A stretch of DNA of 64,000 nt, taken from Hydrangea macrophylla. Taxonomy: Eukaryota; Streptophyta; Magnoliopsida; Cornales; Hydrangeaceae. This document shows positions 10,644 to 21,663 of the stretch, piece by piece. The first letter of the stretch is position 1. Each line of letters starts with the position of its first letter. The notes below the pieces were generated by a model. It was not told where the DNA came from. It did no database searches and saw only the letters and a program-made list of their open reading frames with translations. Both the position numbers and the translations under genes were made by a program. The DNA is taken from contig CM066993.1 of NCBI GenBank assembly GCA_033977485.1, forward strand, positions 26,464,001 through 26,528,000, read 5' to 3'.

Positions 10644-11498
10644 ATGTGCCACTCAGCTTTCGACTCGTCTTCCTGGTTGGAGGATGAACAGTCGCGGTCT
10701 GGGACCCCGGACACAAGCTTAGACCCACCTTCTGTGGACCCGTCTGACCAGTACAGCGACGGAAGTATCCCCATCCGTGTGTCGGATGATGAGGCGGGTT
10801 GGGAGACCCTGATAGCCTCGATCTCTTGGGGCTCATGTGACAAAGCGTCAGTCCCGAGTTGTCCTGACGTGGCGTTCGCCTGTGAGTTTATCCCTTCCAG
10901 CCTGCGCACCCAAGATCTTAGTCGGATTAGGTATAGGTACGCTGTTCTCGACCACTGTACCTTGGCCATACATGCCGGCGGGGCTCACCTCCACTAGCCG
11001 GGTTTCGTTACTCTCTATGAGGATTCCCTCATGGTTGGCTTCCGTATCCCCCTCCATCCGGTCGCCCGGGATGTTCTGATCTACCTGCGAATAGCTCTCA
11101 AGCAATTAGCCCCGAACGGTTGGAGGTTCCTGATGGGGTCTATCTCTCTTTGGCCCCAAGTCTTCGGGTATGAACTCACCCTTCAATAGTTCTTGTTGGA
11201 CCAACCAGCTGTTCCCGTACATAGGGAGGTCGGGTTCTTCTCTCTAGGGGCCCGACAGGGCAGAAAAATCATCATCAACTGCCCAAGCAACGATAAGGGA
11301 GTATCCACCCCTGGGCTCTGTGAGAAGGCCCCAAGAATCCAGCTGAGAACTCGCTGGGCGGGGGAGCTGAGAAGTAAGCCCGTCCTACATCTCTTTTTTG
11401 CTTTCCTTTACTTTTATTATAATCATAGAACTAACTGTTTGGCGCTTTGTTTTGCAGTGAGGTCAATTGACCCATCGAGCATCCCCGAGGAGTGCCAG
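10644..11498 (+). pseudogene. Antisense ORF of the Tat element, N-terminal part (putative gypsy-type transposon domain)
   Basis: An acidic, serine-rich N-terminus starts at ATG 10644 (MCHSAFDSSSWLEDEQ). It is followed by a segment containing GFRIPLHPVARDVLIYLRIA and LAPNGWRFLMGSISLW. That pattern is typical of the Pfam family annotated as putative gypsy type transposon (Transposase_28 / PMD-like), found in extra ORFs of plant Tat elements. Two in-frame stops (after residue 117 near 10995, and near 11189) make it a pseudogene here. A GT-AG intron appears to end in TTTTGCAG at about 11457. The reading is then cut at 11498 by the nested element and resumes at 19245 in frame when one TSD copy is removed. 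The function of such ORFs is unknown. Confidence 0.65.
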
Positions 11499-13061
11499 TG
11501 TCATCCCCCGGAGCAGCATAAATAGAGAAAAATAAATTTCCTTTATGGGTCCATAGGGAATGACGGGTGAATAACCGCATTGTCACCTACTCAAACCAAT
11601 AAACACAACGATAGGGAGGATGCTATCCATAGAACATATCTTATTAATATAATCAGAGGCTACAACAGAAACTATAAAAGGTTTGGAAGCAACAGATGCC
11701 CAAGTACCAATTATAAAAGTCTACTAAATCTATTACAACAGCTGGCTTATAGTCTCAGGCATATAATAATAACAACTGTACAACAGATATACAAACTAAT
11801 TATTACAAAGCAGAACGTCTTCTCCTTCCAGCCTTCAGCTCCAAGTCCGGCGAAAGATCAGTCTCTCTTCCTCAAGTCCTGTGAAGCTCTAGACATTGGA
11901 ATGTCCAGGACACAAAAGCCATCAGCTTTGAATACAAAGCTGGGTGAGTACATTAAACAACACTCCTCACAGTACCTGCTCAGCATCTTAAAATGCGGCT
12001 AATCCCTTTACAATAACGTCACTCACGAACATAGCAGAGGTCTCAGTAAACTATACATTAATTCAGGGATAGCAGGAAACATATTAAGTAATGACAAAGA
12101 TAAAGATCATAGTGTAAATATCTCATCACGTATTCATCAAATCCATGCATGCAACCCATGCATCCATCACATGTATATACCTTTACGTCGGGACGCTGAA
12201 TCCACGACTGAACATTTATCTTATCATATTCATACTCATATTCATATTTCTATCCATCTTCGTATCCATACGTTGATACCATAATCCAGAATCCATATCC
12301 ATACATAGATACCATAATGCCAATCGGAATCACCCGACTAGGCAGTAGGTCCTACAATCCCTTGATAGGGTTATCGGTCGTCAACACGGTACCACCTATC
12401 TGTAAATGATGGAAGCGGCACAACGGACGTCTTCTACGCTGTGTATATTCTCACTGGTCGACTACACGGTGAAAATACATTAGGGCACTAGCCGGACGTA
12501 ATCGTCAACGGTACACTGGACGTCTTCAACAGTGCATACGCATTACTGGACGTCTTCAACAGCAAGAGGCGTACTAGGAACTCTAACCGTCCCACGTCCA
12601 CCCGACTCGTCAGCCGTTGATCCCATGCATCCAAAGTACACATATCTCATATTCCACATAAGTCACATATCCCATTTCTCATCAGCTTCTCTTACCTCTT
12701 TATATCACTATCCCATGCATGCTGACACATGTTGTGAAATGCTCATATACTAAGTACAGGAAATGCCACATGCTCTGTATTAATCATATCTACTGATTAC
12801 TGATTATTAACATGCAGTTGTATTACGTTCTACTATTCAGTTTGACAATAACATATGACAGTTAAACAATTCATCTCATATCGACAGTTGACATAGGATA
12901 ATTCAGCTCGTAATATCAATGATAATTGCATATAAGTCTAGTCCTAACATAGTACTTATAGATCTTATTCACACAGCGCAATAACCCATATGGTACAACT
13001 ATTAACAAGTCTGATATATCACAAGTATAAGACAACATACAAATAGCATTCTGCTCATATC

Positions 13062-13209
13062 CAATCGATTGACCAAACATGGCAATCGATTGGAAACAAT
13101 ATCAATCGATTGGACAAACTGGCAATCGATTGGGATAGCAATCGATTGGGATTCATGGCAATCGATTGGGAAATTATCCAATCGATTGGATCCAATGTCA
13201 ATCGATTGG
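13062..13209. repeat. Phased array of CAATCGATTGG palindromes (distal)
   Basis: Eight copies of CAATCGATTG(G) begin at 13062, 13083, 13103, 13123, 13139, 13159, 13179 and 13199, steps of 21, 20, 20, 16, 20, 20 and 20 bp. Spacers differ in sequence, so this is repetition of the palindrome rather than a simple tandem duplication. It lies downstream of the LTR TATA box, so it would be transcribed. Confidence 0.9.
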
Positions 13210-13681
13210 ACTCTGTCTTCTTCCTCAAAACTGCTGGTTTTATTATAAAACCGTGGGGATCCTCTTCTCTTTATAAACATTATTAAACACATACAAACAT
13301 CTCAAAAACACCTCCTTGAGTGAGTTAATGAAACTCACCTTATCCCGGCGTTCCGTTGACGGCGTCCCGAGCTCCGCGGCGGTGGCTATGGTGAATTCTC
13401 TCTCTCTCTTTCTTCTCTACCCTTCTCTCCTTCTCTCTGTGCTCCTCTTCTTTTCATTCTTCTTCTTCTTCTCTTCTCTTCCTCTCTAACCCGAGAGTGT
13501 GTGTGTGTGTGTATATATATAATATATATGTATGTGTGTATATATATGAGAGTGTATATCTCTCTCTTCCAAACACACACACAAGCAAACATATATATGT
13601 ATAAGGGAGAGGGTATATATAGGGAGGGGAAAACAATCACAACCACACAAAACCAACGAGGTGGCCAAGTCCAGCTACTCT

Positions 13682-13798
13682 CAATCGATTGGTACCAGGT
13701 GCCAATCGATTGGGGTTAGGTCGGCAGAATGCCAATCGATTGGTAAAACATCTAATCGATTGGAAAAGCAATCGATTGGGATAAGGTCAATCGATTGG
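13682..13798. repeat. Phased array of CAATCGATTGG palindromes (promoter-proximal)
   Basis: Six copies begin at 13682, 13703, 13733, 13753, 13769 and 13788. They lie 71-187 bp from the minus-strand LTR start, upstream of TATATATA near 13613-13621. The right LTR has the same two arrays at the equivalent places (18420-18567 and 19056-19172) with a few decayed copies. Confidence 0.9.
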
Positions 13799-13869
13799 GC
13801 ACACAACCTCACCGAAGGCTAAGAAAGGTACTAGGGATCTATATATACCTGAAAATATAGGGTATTATA

Positions 13870-15120
13870 TCATCCACCACTTATCAAAAGATTTCGTCCT
13901 CGAAATCTGAAGCAGTAGCCCCTATTACCAAAAAGAAATCCATCTCACAAGACAGACTCTAAATGCTCATGTTCTCGTTTTACATAAACGATTACATCAG
14001 CGGCCATCGAGTTAAAGTTCTAGACACGCGATACGAAAACATCAACGATCTATGTAGCTGTCACCCTAGTCCCCAAACACACAAGGTTCCTTCCTCGTGC
14101 CAAACTCTACGGTGTAAGGGTTCTATTGATCAAGTGTTCTAATCTTATCTAAGTCGTAGAAGTGCGTTGTCGTCTACTCCCACCGTCGAAGATACTTCAT
14201 ACTGTGCTAACAATGTCTGTACTATATCATATGTTGGCTGTCTCCCATCTCTAGACTTCTTGTCATGATTGTTAGCGTCCTCAGTCGGTCTCTTGTTGCA
14301 CACGACATCCTTGTTAACTCCCGTGTTATTGTCGTCGTCCCTCAGGATATTGACTTGAAAGCATTTGTGACTCTAATATCGTAACTGGTGATTTAAACTT
14401 CCTCACGTATCTCCAAATTCCCACATACTATTGACATAATCATCTCTCGAGGTCGTAGCATCCATTAAATACTCGTTCTACTTCCACGTATTACCTAAAT
14501 AGGTTAGGCAGAGCTACATACTGATTTTCGTGAGTCGTTCTATTATATAATCTCGACTGGGTGAAAGCAACAGGCAATCGGTGTTGAAAAGAATCCTTCT
14601 ATGATACTCTTTGTAATTCTGGTGTTGTCTCTACGTTACTCGTATCGCTTCCCGTATACTCGCAATCTTCTAGTTTGTCCTCTTTTGTCAAAGCTACATC
14701 TAAAGCAAATTTAGATTCCTCATCTCTAGTCTCTGTCCAACATACCAATGGTTGGCGTAGTCTTTCGATAGGGAGGCAATTGACATCATATAAGGATGCA
14801 TTTAAAGTCTTATAGGGATGTGAAAGAAGTCATATGGGATGCAATTGATGTTATATCTATACTTGGATAACTATTGTTGATCAGTGTCAAACGAATTGTT
14901 CAGGTAACTACAATTTACGGTGTAGGCTAATCCTCTTACAATCAAATCAAACGAATACCAAACTTCCTGCAATATCGGGATCATATATAATACACGATGT
15001 AGGTGTTGAGTGTTGTACCTTCTGTCTATCGTCCTTGTCTAAGTTGAGACCAATTATTTGTATGGTGAGTCTGCCCTCGTGGTACTTGTTGCGATGGAGC
15101 ATTGTGTTGCATCTCTAATT
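13870..15120 (-). other. 3' internal region of the gag-only element, non-coding
   Basis: The first bases next to the LTR keep the antisense of a GAGGACGAAATCTT tail. Beyond that I see no protease, RT, RNase H or integrase motif in any frame, only short unrelated ORFs. This is the region where pol would lie in a full-length element. Confidence 0.6.
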
Positions 15121-15124
15121 CTGG

Positions 15125-15166
15125 ACAAAACTTACAGACATGACCAATTTTATCGCAGTTAAAACA
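15125..15166 (-). pseudogene. Gag zinc knuckle (CCHC)
   Basis: The minus strand encodes CFNCDKIGHVCKFC, an intact CX2CX4HX4C knuckle typical of the nucleocapsid part of retrotransposon gag. It is separated from the main gag frame by a stop at about 15361, so gag is broken between capsid and knuckle. Confidence 0.75.
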
Positions 15167-15360
15167 CCGTATTCCACGTCCATTAGATTTCCTGGATACT
15201 CTGCATTCTTGTGAATGGTGTCATGGTACTCCACAATTGTAGCAGATATCTCGTTCTCTATGTTCTGTTGGAGTCGCCACTGGTTTTGATTCTTTCTTGT
15301 TGTTCCCCAACCTCTTACGCTTCTGGCGGTTGCCCATGTAACTTCTCTCTGTATTCCTTG

Positions 15361-16086
15361 TTAAACTTGGTTAGCAGCCAACACAACCTGACTGTCCCTT
15401 CCTGTCTGATCTCCTAGGAGAAATTGATCATTTTCTGGTAGGGCTTGATCAAATCGTTGTCCTTCACTAATTTGAGTGTCGTCCTCCAGTTTCGTTGCCA
15501 TTTCTACCAAAGCTTCGAAAGATTTGTCTAAATGTCCTATAGTCATATGACGAATATGCGAAACTAATCCTTGATGGTATCTTTTGATCTTCCTTCTTGG
15601 TGTATCAATCATATGCGGTGCAAATCGTGATAGCCTCTCGAACTGAGTGGTATATTCTGGCACTGTAAAACTACCTTGGACTAATTGTATGAACTCCATC
15701 TCCCTTTTGTTCTTCTCGGATTCTGGAAAGTACTTCTCCGAAAATCGAGTCTTGAATGATTCCCAAGTCATCCTTCCTATAGCTTCTTCACCTATCGTAG
15801 CTTTCACTGCGTCCCACCAATCTACTGCTGAGAATGTCAGTTGAAATATAGCCAAATGTCTTTTCTCAGTGTCAGTACATTCAAGTGTCTCAAATATCAG
15901 TTCTATCTGGCGAATCCATTGCTCAGCTTGCCATGCTCCTGTTAATCCTGTAAAGGTTCCTAGTTGAAGAGCACGAAATTCCTTTAGCAACTTAACTCTT
16001 GTCTGACATACTGGTGCTTCATTGTCGATGACGTGATCCGCACGATTGATAACTTGTTCCATGCGACGGATGAAAACTCCGACCAT
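15361..16086 (-). CDS. Retrotransposon gag (capsid domain), C-terminally truncated
   Basis: A 241-residue open reading from ATG at 16086. Residues about 45-190 form the Retrotrans_gag domain: LGTFTGLTGAWQAEQWIRQI, then W..F...F...YFPES....K..EF..L.QGS.TV.EY...F..LSRFAPH. The RTFSEKYFP-like and V.EY..QFERL motifs are diagnostic for Gypsy chromovirus gag. It would form the virus-like particle shell. A stop after residue 241 separates it from the zinc knuckle at 15166-15125. It is the only coding region in this element. Confidence 0.85.
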   Translation of the reverse strand: MVGVFIRRMEQVINRADHVIDNEAPVCQTRVKLLKEFRALQLGTFTGLTGAWQAEQWIRQIELIFETLECTDTEKRHLAIFQLTFSAVDWWDAVKATIGEEAIGRMTWESFKTRFSEKYFPESEKNKREMEFIQLVQGSFTVPEYTTQFERLSRFAPHMIDTPRRKIKRYHQGLVSHIRHMTIGHLDKSFEALVEMATKLEDDTQISEGQRFDQALPENDQFLLGDQTGRDSQVVLAANQV

Positions 16087-16871
16087 TCCTGTTGGATCTA
16101 TCTCAGGAGGTACTACACTAGGTACTCAATTCAGCTGGCCCGGGTTTCCTTGAGTTGTCCTAACCATAGCGAGTACTGGTAGTGTTTGGTGTCGCTACCT
16201 ACAATGAAAATCTATTCGGTCAGACACATTCTATCCTACAGCTCAGGCAAGAACAAAACATGTGGTAACCAATATATAGTACCACTATATAATACGATCA
16301 CATTAAGCAATACGGATATAAGAATATAACCATAGAGGTTAGTCTATCTACCAAGTGTACTCTAATATATCTATGCTCAAGACACGGGTTACGAAACTAT
16401 AGGTTCTACACGTAACGTCAAATCTAAACATTCTATTTCCATTCCCAGGTTCCAGACTATGAGTACTGCTCAACTAACATGTGATTCAAGGTAACAAGAT
16501 AATCTTATCCATAACCTCTTTCTACTTCTAGGTCATGCTGACTGTTCTGAGATCGCTCAGGAATTCATCAGCATCTAAAATCCAACGGTTCTATATATAG
16601 GATCTCCACAACCACAACTAATTCTCAACGCCTTGTTCTCTGTGAACTCAGCTATCAACAGTTCTAACGATTCTTATCGGCTCTAGCAGTTACTACCAGC
16701 TAACGAAACATTCTCATATGGATTCTTCAAACTTCTAGTCTACATGACAAGATTCTAGTTCTATCTCATCTCAACTAATCCTCATGTTATCGTTAGTAAC
16801 TTAGAACTCAGGTTCTAACACAAAAGACAAGCGGTTAACAATTGAAACCTAGGCTTTGATACCAAAAATCC
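16087..16871 (-). other. 5' leader of the gag-only element with tRNA-iMet-type PBS
   Basis: The PBS TTGGTATCAAAGCC lies at 16852-16866, a few bases inside the 5' LTR end at 16872. The remaining leader of about 0.77 kb has no ORF of note. Confidence 0.65.
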
Positions 16872-19244
16872 TGTCACGCCGAGCAGCATAAATAGAGAAA
16901 AATAAATTTCCTTTATGGGTCCATAGGGAATGACGGGTGAATAACCGCATTGTCACCTACTCAAACCAATAAACACAACGATAGGGAGGATGCAATCCAT
17001 AGAACATATCTTATTAACATAATCAGAAGCTACAACAGAAACTATAAAAGGTTTGGAAGCAACAGATGCCCAAGTACCAATTATAAAAGTCTACTAAATC
17101 TATTACAACAGCTGGCTTATAGTCTCAGGCCTATAATAATAACAAAAACAGTACAACAGATATACAAACTAATTATTACAAAGCAGCACGTCTTCTCCTT
17201 CCAGCCTTCAGCTCCAAGTTCGGCGAAACATCAGTCTCTCGTCCTCAAGTCCTGCGAAGCTCTAGACATTGGAATGTCTAGGGCACAAACGCCATCAGCT
17301 TTGAATACAAAGCTGAGTGAGTACATTAAACAACACTCCTCACCGTAACTGCTCGGCATCTTAAAATGCGGCTAATCCCTTTACAATGACGTCACTCACG
17401 AACATAGCAGAGGTCTTAGTAAACTATACATTAATTCAGGGATAGCAGGAAACATATTAAGTAATGACAAGGATAAAGATCATAGTGTAAATATCTCATC
17501 ACGTATTCATCAAATCCATGCATGCAACCCATGCATCCATCCCATGTATATACCTTTACGTCAGGACGCTGAATCCACGACTGAACATTTATCTTATCAT
17601 ATTCATACTCATATTCATATTTCTATCCATCTCCGTATCCATACGTTGATACCATAATCCAGAATCTGTATCCATACATAGATACCATAATGCCAATCGG
17701 AATCACCCGACTAGGCAGTAGGTCCTATAATCCCTTAATAGGGTTACCGGTCATCTACACGGTACCACCTATCAGTAAACGATGGAAGCGGCACAACGGA
17801 CGTCTTCTACGCTGTGTATATTCTCACTGGTCGACTACATGGTGAAAATACATTAGGGAACTAGCCGGACATAATCGTGAAAATACACGGTGAAAATACA
17901 TTACTGGACGTCTTCAACAGCAAGAGGCGTACTAGGAACTCTAACCGTCCCACGTCCACCCGACACATCAGCCGTTGATCCCATGGATCCAAAGTACACA
18001 TATCTCATATTCCACATAAGTCGCATATCCCATTTCTCATCAGCTTCTCTTACCTCTTTATATCACTATCCCATGCATGCTGATACATGTTATGAAATGC
18101 TCATATACTAAGTACAGGAAATGCCACATGCTCTGTATTAATCATATCTACTGATTACTGATTATTAACATGCAGTTGTATTCCGTTATACTATTCAGTT
18201 TGACAATAACATATGACAGTTAAACAATTCATCTCATATCGACAGTTGACATAGGATAATTCAGCTCGTAATATCAATGATAATTGCATATAAGTCTAGT
18301 CTTGACATAGTACTTATAGATCTTATCCATACAACGCAATAACCCATATGGTACAACTATTAACAAGTCTGATATATCACAAGTATAAGACAACATACAA
18401 ATAGCATTCTGCTCATATCCAATCGATTAACCAAACATGGCAATCGATTGGAAACAATACCAATCGATTGGACAAACTGGCAATCGATTGGGATAGCAAT
18501 CGATTGGGATTCATGGCAATCGATTGGGAAATTATCCAATCGATTGGATCCAATGCCAATCGATTGGACTCTGTCTTCTTCCTCAAAACTGCTGGTTTTA
18601 TTATAAAAACGTGGGGATCCTCTTCTCTTTATAAACGTTATTAAACACATACAAACATCTCAAAAACACCTCCTTGAGTGAGTTAATGAAACTCACCTTA
18701 TCCCGGCGTTCCGTTGACGGCGTCCCGAGCTCCACGGCGGTGGCTATGGTGAATTCTCTCTCTCTCTTTCTTCTCTGCCCTTCTCTCCTTCTCTCTGTGT
18801 GCTCCTCTTCTCTTCATTCTTCTTCTTCTTCTTCTTCTTCTCTTCTCTTCCTCTCTAACCCGAGAGTGTGTTTGTGTATATATATATATAATATATATGT
18901 ATGTGTGTATATAAATGAGAGTATATATATCTCTCTCTCTCTTCCAAACACACACACAAGTAAACATATATATGTATAAGGGAGAGGGTATATATAGGGA
19001 GGGGAAAACAATCACAACCACACAAAACCAACGAGGTGGCCAAGTCCAGCTACTCTCAATCAATTAGTACCAGGTGCCAATCGATTGGGGTTATGTCGGC
19101 AGAATGCCGATCGATTGGTAAAACATCCAATCGATTGGAAAAGCAATCGATTGGGATAAAGTCAATCGATTGGGCACACAACCTCACCGAAGGCTAAGAA
19201 AGGTACTAGGGATCTATATATACCTGAAAATAAAGGGTATTACA
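16872..19244 (-). repeat. 5' LTR of the nested gag-only element
   Basis: It matches 11499-13869 nearly base for base, with small indels and a few substitutions. This is fewer differences than between the LTRs of the surrounding Tat element, consistent with later insertion. It contains both palindrome arrays and the TATA box. Confidence 0.9.
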
Positions 19245-20459
19245 GTCAGAACAGGATCAGGCGCTTTGCGAGCTTGCCCATAAACTTCTGGAACGTGTTG
19301 ACCCGGTGGGGAGATCAGAAGGTAACCTACGAGCCGGATTAGCCCGTTGAAGCCCCTGTTTTCCCTCCGATCATTCCTGGTGAGTAGTCTTCGACCTGGT
19401 GAACTTCTTTATCTTGGTTATTCATCTATTGCTTTCCGAGTTGCTGACCCCTCGCCTTCTTTTTCTTTTGCAGAGATGGGTCCTAGGAGAGATCCGGAGG
19501 TGCTGAGGGCCAGGCAGGCCACCGCTGCCGCTTGGATGGCGGCAAGGGGGAAAAGACCGACCGCCGAGGCCTCGAGTAGTGATCTCCCGCTCAGGTGGAG
19601 TAGGCATGGGACGGCGGCTAACCAGGAATCGGGGGAGACGTCAGTCCCCCGAGTGGTGGTGGTGGTGGAGGACACCGCTCCCGAGGTAAACCCACCATCT
19701 AGGACGTCGCTGGGAGAGTCGGCAGAAATCCCTGAAAGGATCATGCCTGACCTTCTTCCGAGCCAGGTGGAGAAGTGTGCCAACATGTATCCCCAGACTT
19801 TCCAGGAGTGGCTGTACAGCCTCTCCCAATTTGTATGTAATTCCACCACCTCCTTCTTCTCTATTTATTTTGTTTGCACTGTTGACCGATCGGTTTATTC
19901 TTACTTTTGTAGGTCGGCTGCATGGCTGCAGGAGTTGAGTCATTCCTGCCCTCCCTGGCCGGGAGGACCAGGGAGGACCACCGCTGCTGAAGCTGCCTTG
20001 TCAAAGGAGCGAGCAGCCTTGGAGGCTAAGGAGATTGCCCTGGCCGTAGAGAAGGACAAGGTCAAGGGCTTGGCTCTGAGCCTGGGTGTAGCGCAGGCAG
20101 AGTTGGCAACTGCCTTGGCGGACCTGGAGGCCGCCCAGGCAAACCTGGCGACAGCGGAGGCTCGAGAGAAGGCTCTGGCCGAGACGGCAGTGACTGGGTC
20201 TACTGAGGAGGTCTTCGACAATGGCTTCTTTCACGGCTACAAAGACTTGAAGAGAAGGTTAGCCTGAGACCATCCCGAGGGGGACATCTCGTCTTATAAA
20301 GGGATGGATTCGGACTACTGGGACGTTGGGCCCTCCGCTACCGAAGGTGCTGCTGTTGAGGCCAAAGCGGCTGAGGATGTTGCTCCGAGCAGTGACGTTG
20401 TTCCGGGAAGGGAGGCTGGAGAGACCGAGGAGGTGGTCGTTGTGGACGACCCTTTTTAG
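19245..20459 (+). pseudogene. Antisense ORF of the Tat element, C-terminal part with coiled coil
   Basis: Resumes the reading cut at 11498 (NRIRRFASLPINFWNVL, then WGDQKVTYEPD and a stop). An apparent intron follows, 19380-19472 (GTGAGT...TTTGCAG), then an exon starting EMGPRRDPEVLRARQ, and a probable intron 19833-19912 (GTATGT...TTTGTAG). The last exon is a long alanine/glutamate/lysine coiled coil (ALSKERAALEAKEIALAVEK and onwards, about 19990-20190). It ends in an acidic tail, EEVVVVDDPF, stop at 20457-20459. A stop/frameshift near 20265 breaks the continuity. Coiled coil plus acidic tail suggests a protein-protein interaction module; the role is unknown. Confidence 0.6.
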
Positions 20460-20485
20460 TCCTTGATCTTTTATATGTATTGGTG

Positions 20486-20528
20486 TTTTTTTTTTTTTTT
20501 TGGTGGTGGGGGGGGGGGGGGGGGGGGG
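20486..20528. repeat. T-run followed by a 21-base G-run
   Basis: A T homopolymer, GGTGGT, and 21 consecutive G (20508-20528) lie just beyond the antisense gene stop and may be in its 3' UTR. Length is likely unstable. Confidence 0.85.
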
Positions 20529-20529
20529 C

Positions 20530-21663
20530 AAGGCTACTACAACTACCCCCCCAGGCACTATACACATTTATTTATTATGTTAATGAAAAGACCCTCCGAG
20601 GCCGCCTTTTGTAACAACCGTTTACCTTTTTGTTCTTGCCTATTTGTAATTGCATGTGCCCGACCGTTTGTTAGTCATGACAAAAACCCTGCCTTAGCAA
20701 AAGCTTTAGGACTGTGACCGGTGGTGAGCACTTAGTCTTCTAGGAACCTACACTTTGGAGGTCCCATCTGGTATAGTGTAGGATTTTGATCCTGTTACTG
20801 TCCGGACGATTTCTCTGGGCACTGTAGGTGCTTAGGAATGTTTAAGAATTCCAAGCCCTGTTAATGCCCAGTGTGATTTCCTATTTTAGTCCAGAATCCC
20901 CCTACCCCTAAGCGTTTGCTAAGGTAGGCGTCTGTAGAGGGAGTGACTGTAGGTAACCGACCTTGAACGTTGGTAGTTCCAAGGTCTTTTGAAGTTTGCT
21001 ATCATTAGCCACCTAGGGGGAGTTGACCACATCGTCAGTTATGGACCTAAGTGAAACCAGTGCCTCGGGTTTGATCCCGAGTTCTTTTTGCGCCTCGGGT
21101 GTGATATGAGTTCTTTTATGCTTCGAATACTGGTAGGAAACATTTTTTTAGCAAAACAACAATCTTTATTTCTTTTAAAAACTATAATAGTTGCTTGGAA
21201 AGAGTTACAAATTTTCTAACCAATATTAATCCATTCTTATCTAGGCGTCATTGAAAGTACTTGCGAAGATGCTGTATGTTCCAAGGGTGAGACGGTCCTG
21301 CCCGTCTAGGGTCTGTAACCAGTAGGTTCCCGGGCGGATGACTTAGGTGACTCGGTAGTTTGGACCCAACATTTCGTGATTCGAGACCTTGGTAGACTGG
21401 TTCACTGCCTTAAGGACCAGATCTCCCACTTGAAAGCTGCGGTGCTTGACCTTGCTATTGAAATACCGAGAGACCCGCTACTTATAGGTTGCTACTTTCA
21501 GATATGCCCCGTCCCTTTTCTCTTCTATTAAGTCAAGCTGGGGAGCTTCCTTGTTGCATTGCTTGCTGAAGTTCGCTACTCGGTAAGTTGGCAATCCGAG
21601 CTCTGTTGATACCACTTCCTCAAAATCATAGGTAAGTGAGAATGCCGTTACTCTTATTGCCTC
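20530..21663 (-). other. 3' non-coding region of the Tat element shared with pol-less relatives
   Basis: Read on the minus strand, 21115-20800 contains CCCGAGGC hairpin units, CACTTAGGTCC, CCCCTAGGTGGCTAATGATAG, CTTCAAAAGACCTTGG and GGTCGGTTACCTACAGTCA. All recur in the same order in the 3' regions of elements A (about 52380-52760) and B (about 61880-62260). This makes the three elements one family. Confidence 0.75.

Larger units (their letters stand above)
11499..13869 (-). repeat. 3' LTR of the nested gag-only element
   Basis: It contains, from its minus-strand start at 13869: a CAATCGATTGG array (13798-13682), a TATATATA box (about 13613-13621), a CT/GA microsatellite block (13396-13500 region), a second CAATCGATTGG array (13209-13062), then non-coding sequence. 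Small differences from the right copy include an extra stretch near 12512-12540. Confidence 0.9.
11499..19244 (-). mobile_element. Nested gag-only Gypsy element (TR-GAG type), chromovirus-like
   Basis: Direct repeats 11499-13869 and 16872-19244, about 2.37 kb each, are nearly identical and have TG...CA-type ends (minus strand TGTAATACCC...GTGACA; the left copy ends in TATA rather than TACA). Flanks are GCCAG (11494-11498) and GTCAG (19245-19249), a TSD with one mismatch. The PBS (16852-16866, TTGGTATCAAAGCC) resembles the tRNA-iMet type, so the 5' LTR is on the right. The internal region is only 3.0 kb and carries gag with a zinc knuckle but no protease, RT, RNase H or integrase. The end next to the 3' LTR keeps the GATTTCGAGGACGAAATCTT tail typical of chromovirus pol ends, suggesting internal deletion of a full-length parent. 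Confidence 0.85.

Noticed and set aside
13386..13719. Several overlapping ORFs on both strands (also at 18674-19063)
   Set aside because: Produced by GA/CT and TA/TG microsatellites within the LTRs; identical artefacts appear in both LTR copies.
19418..19849. 143-codon minus-strand ORF opposite the antisense gene
   Set aside because: Sense strand there codes the GPRRDPEVLRARQ exon with splice sites; the minus reading has no domain.
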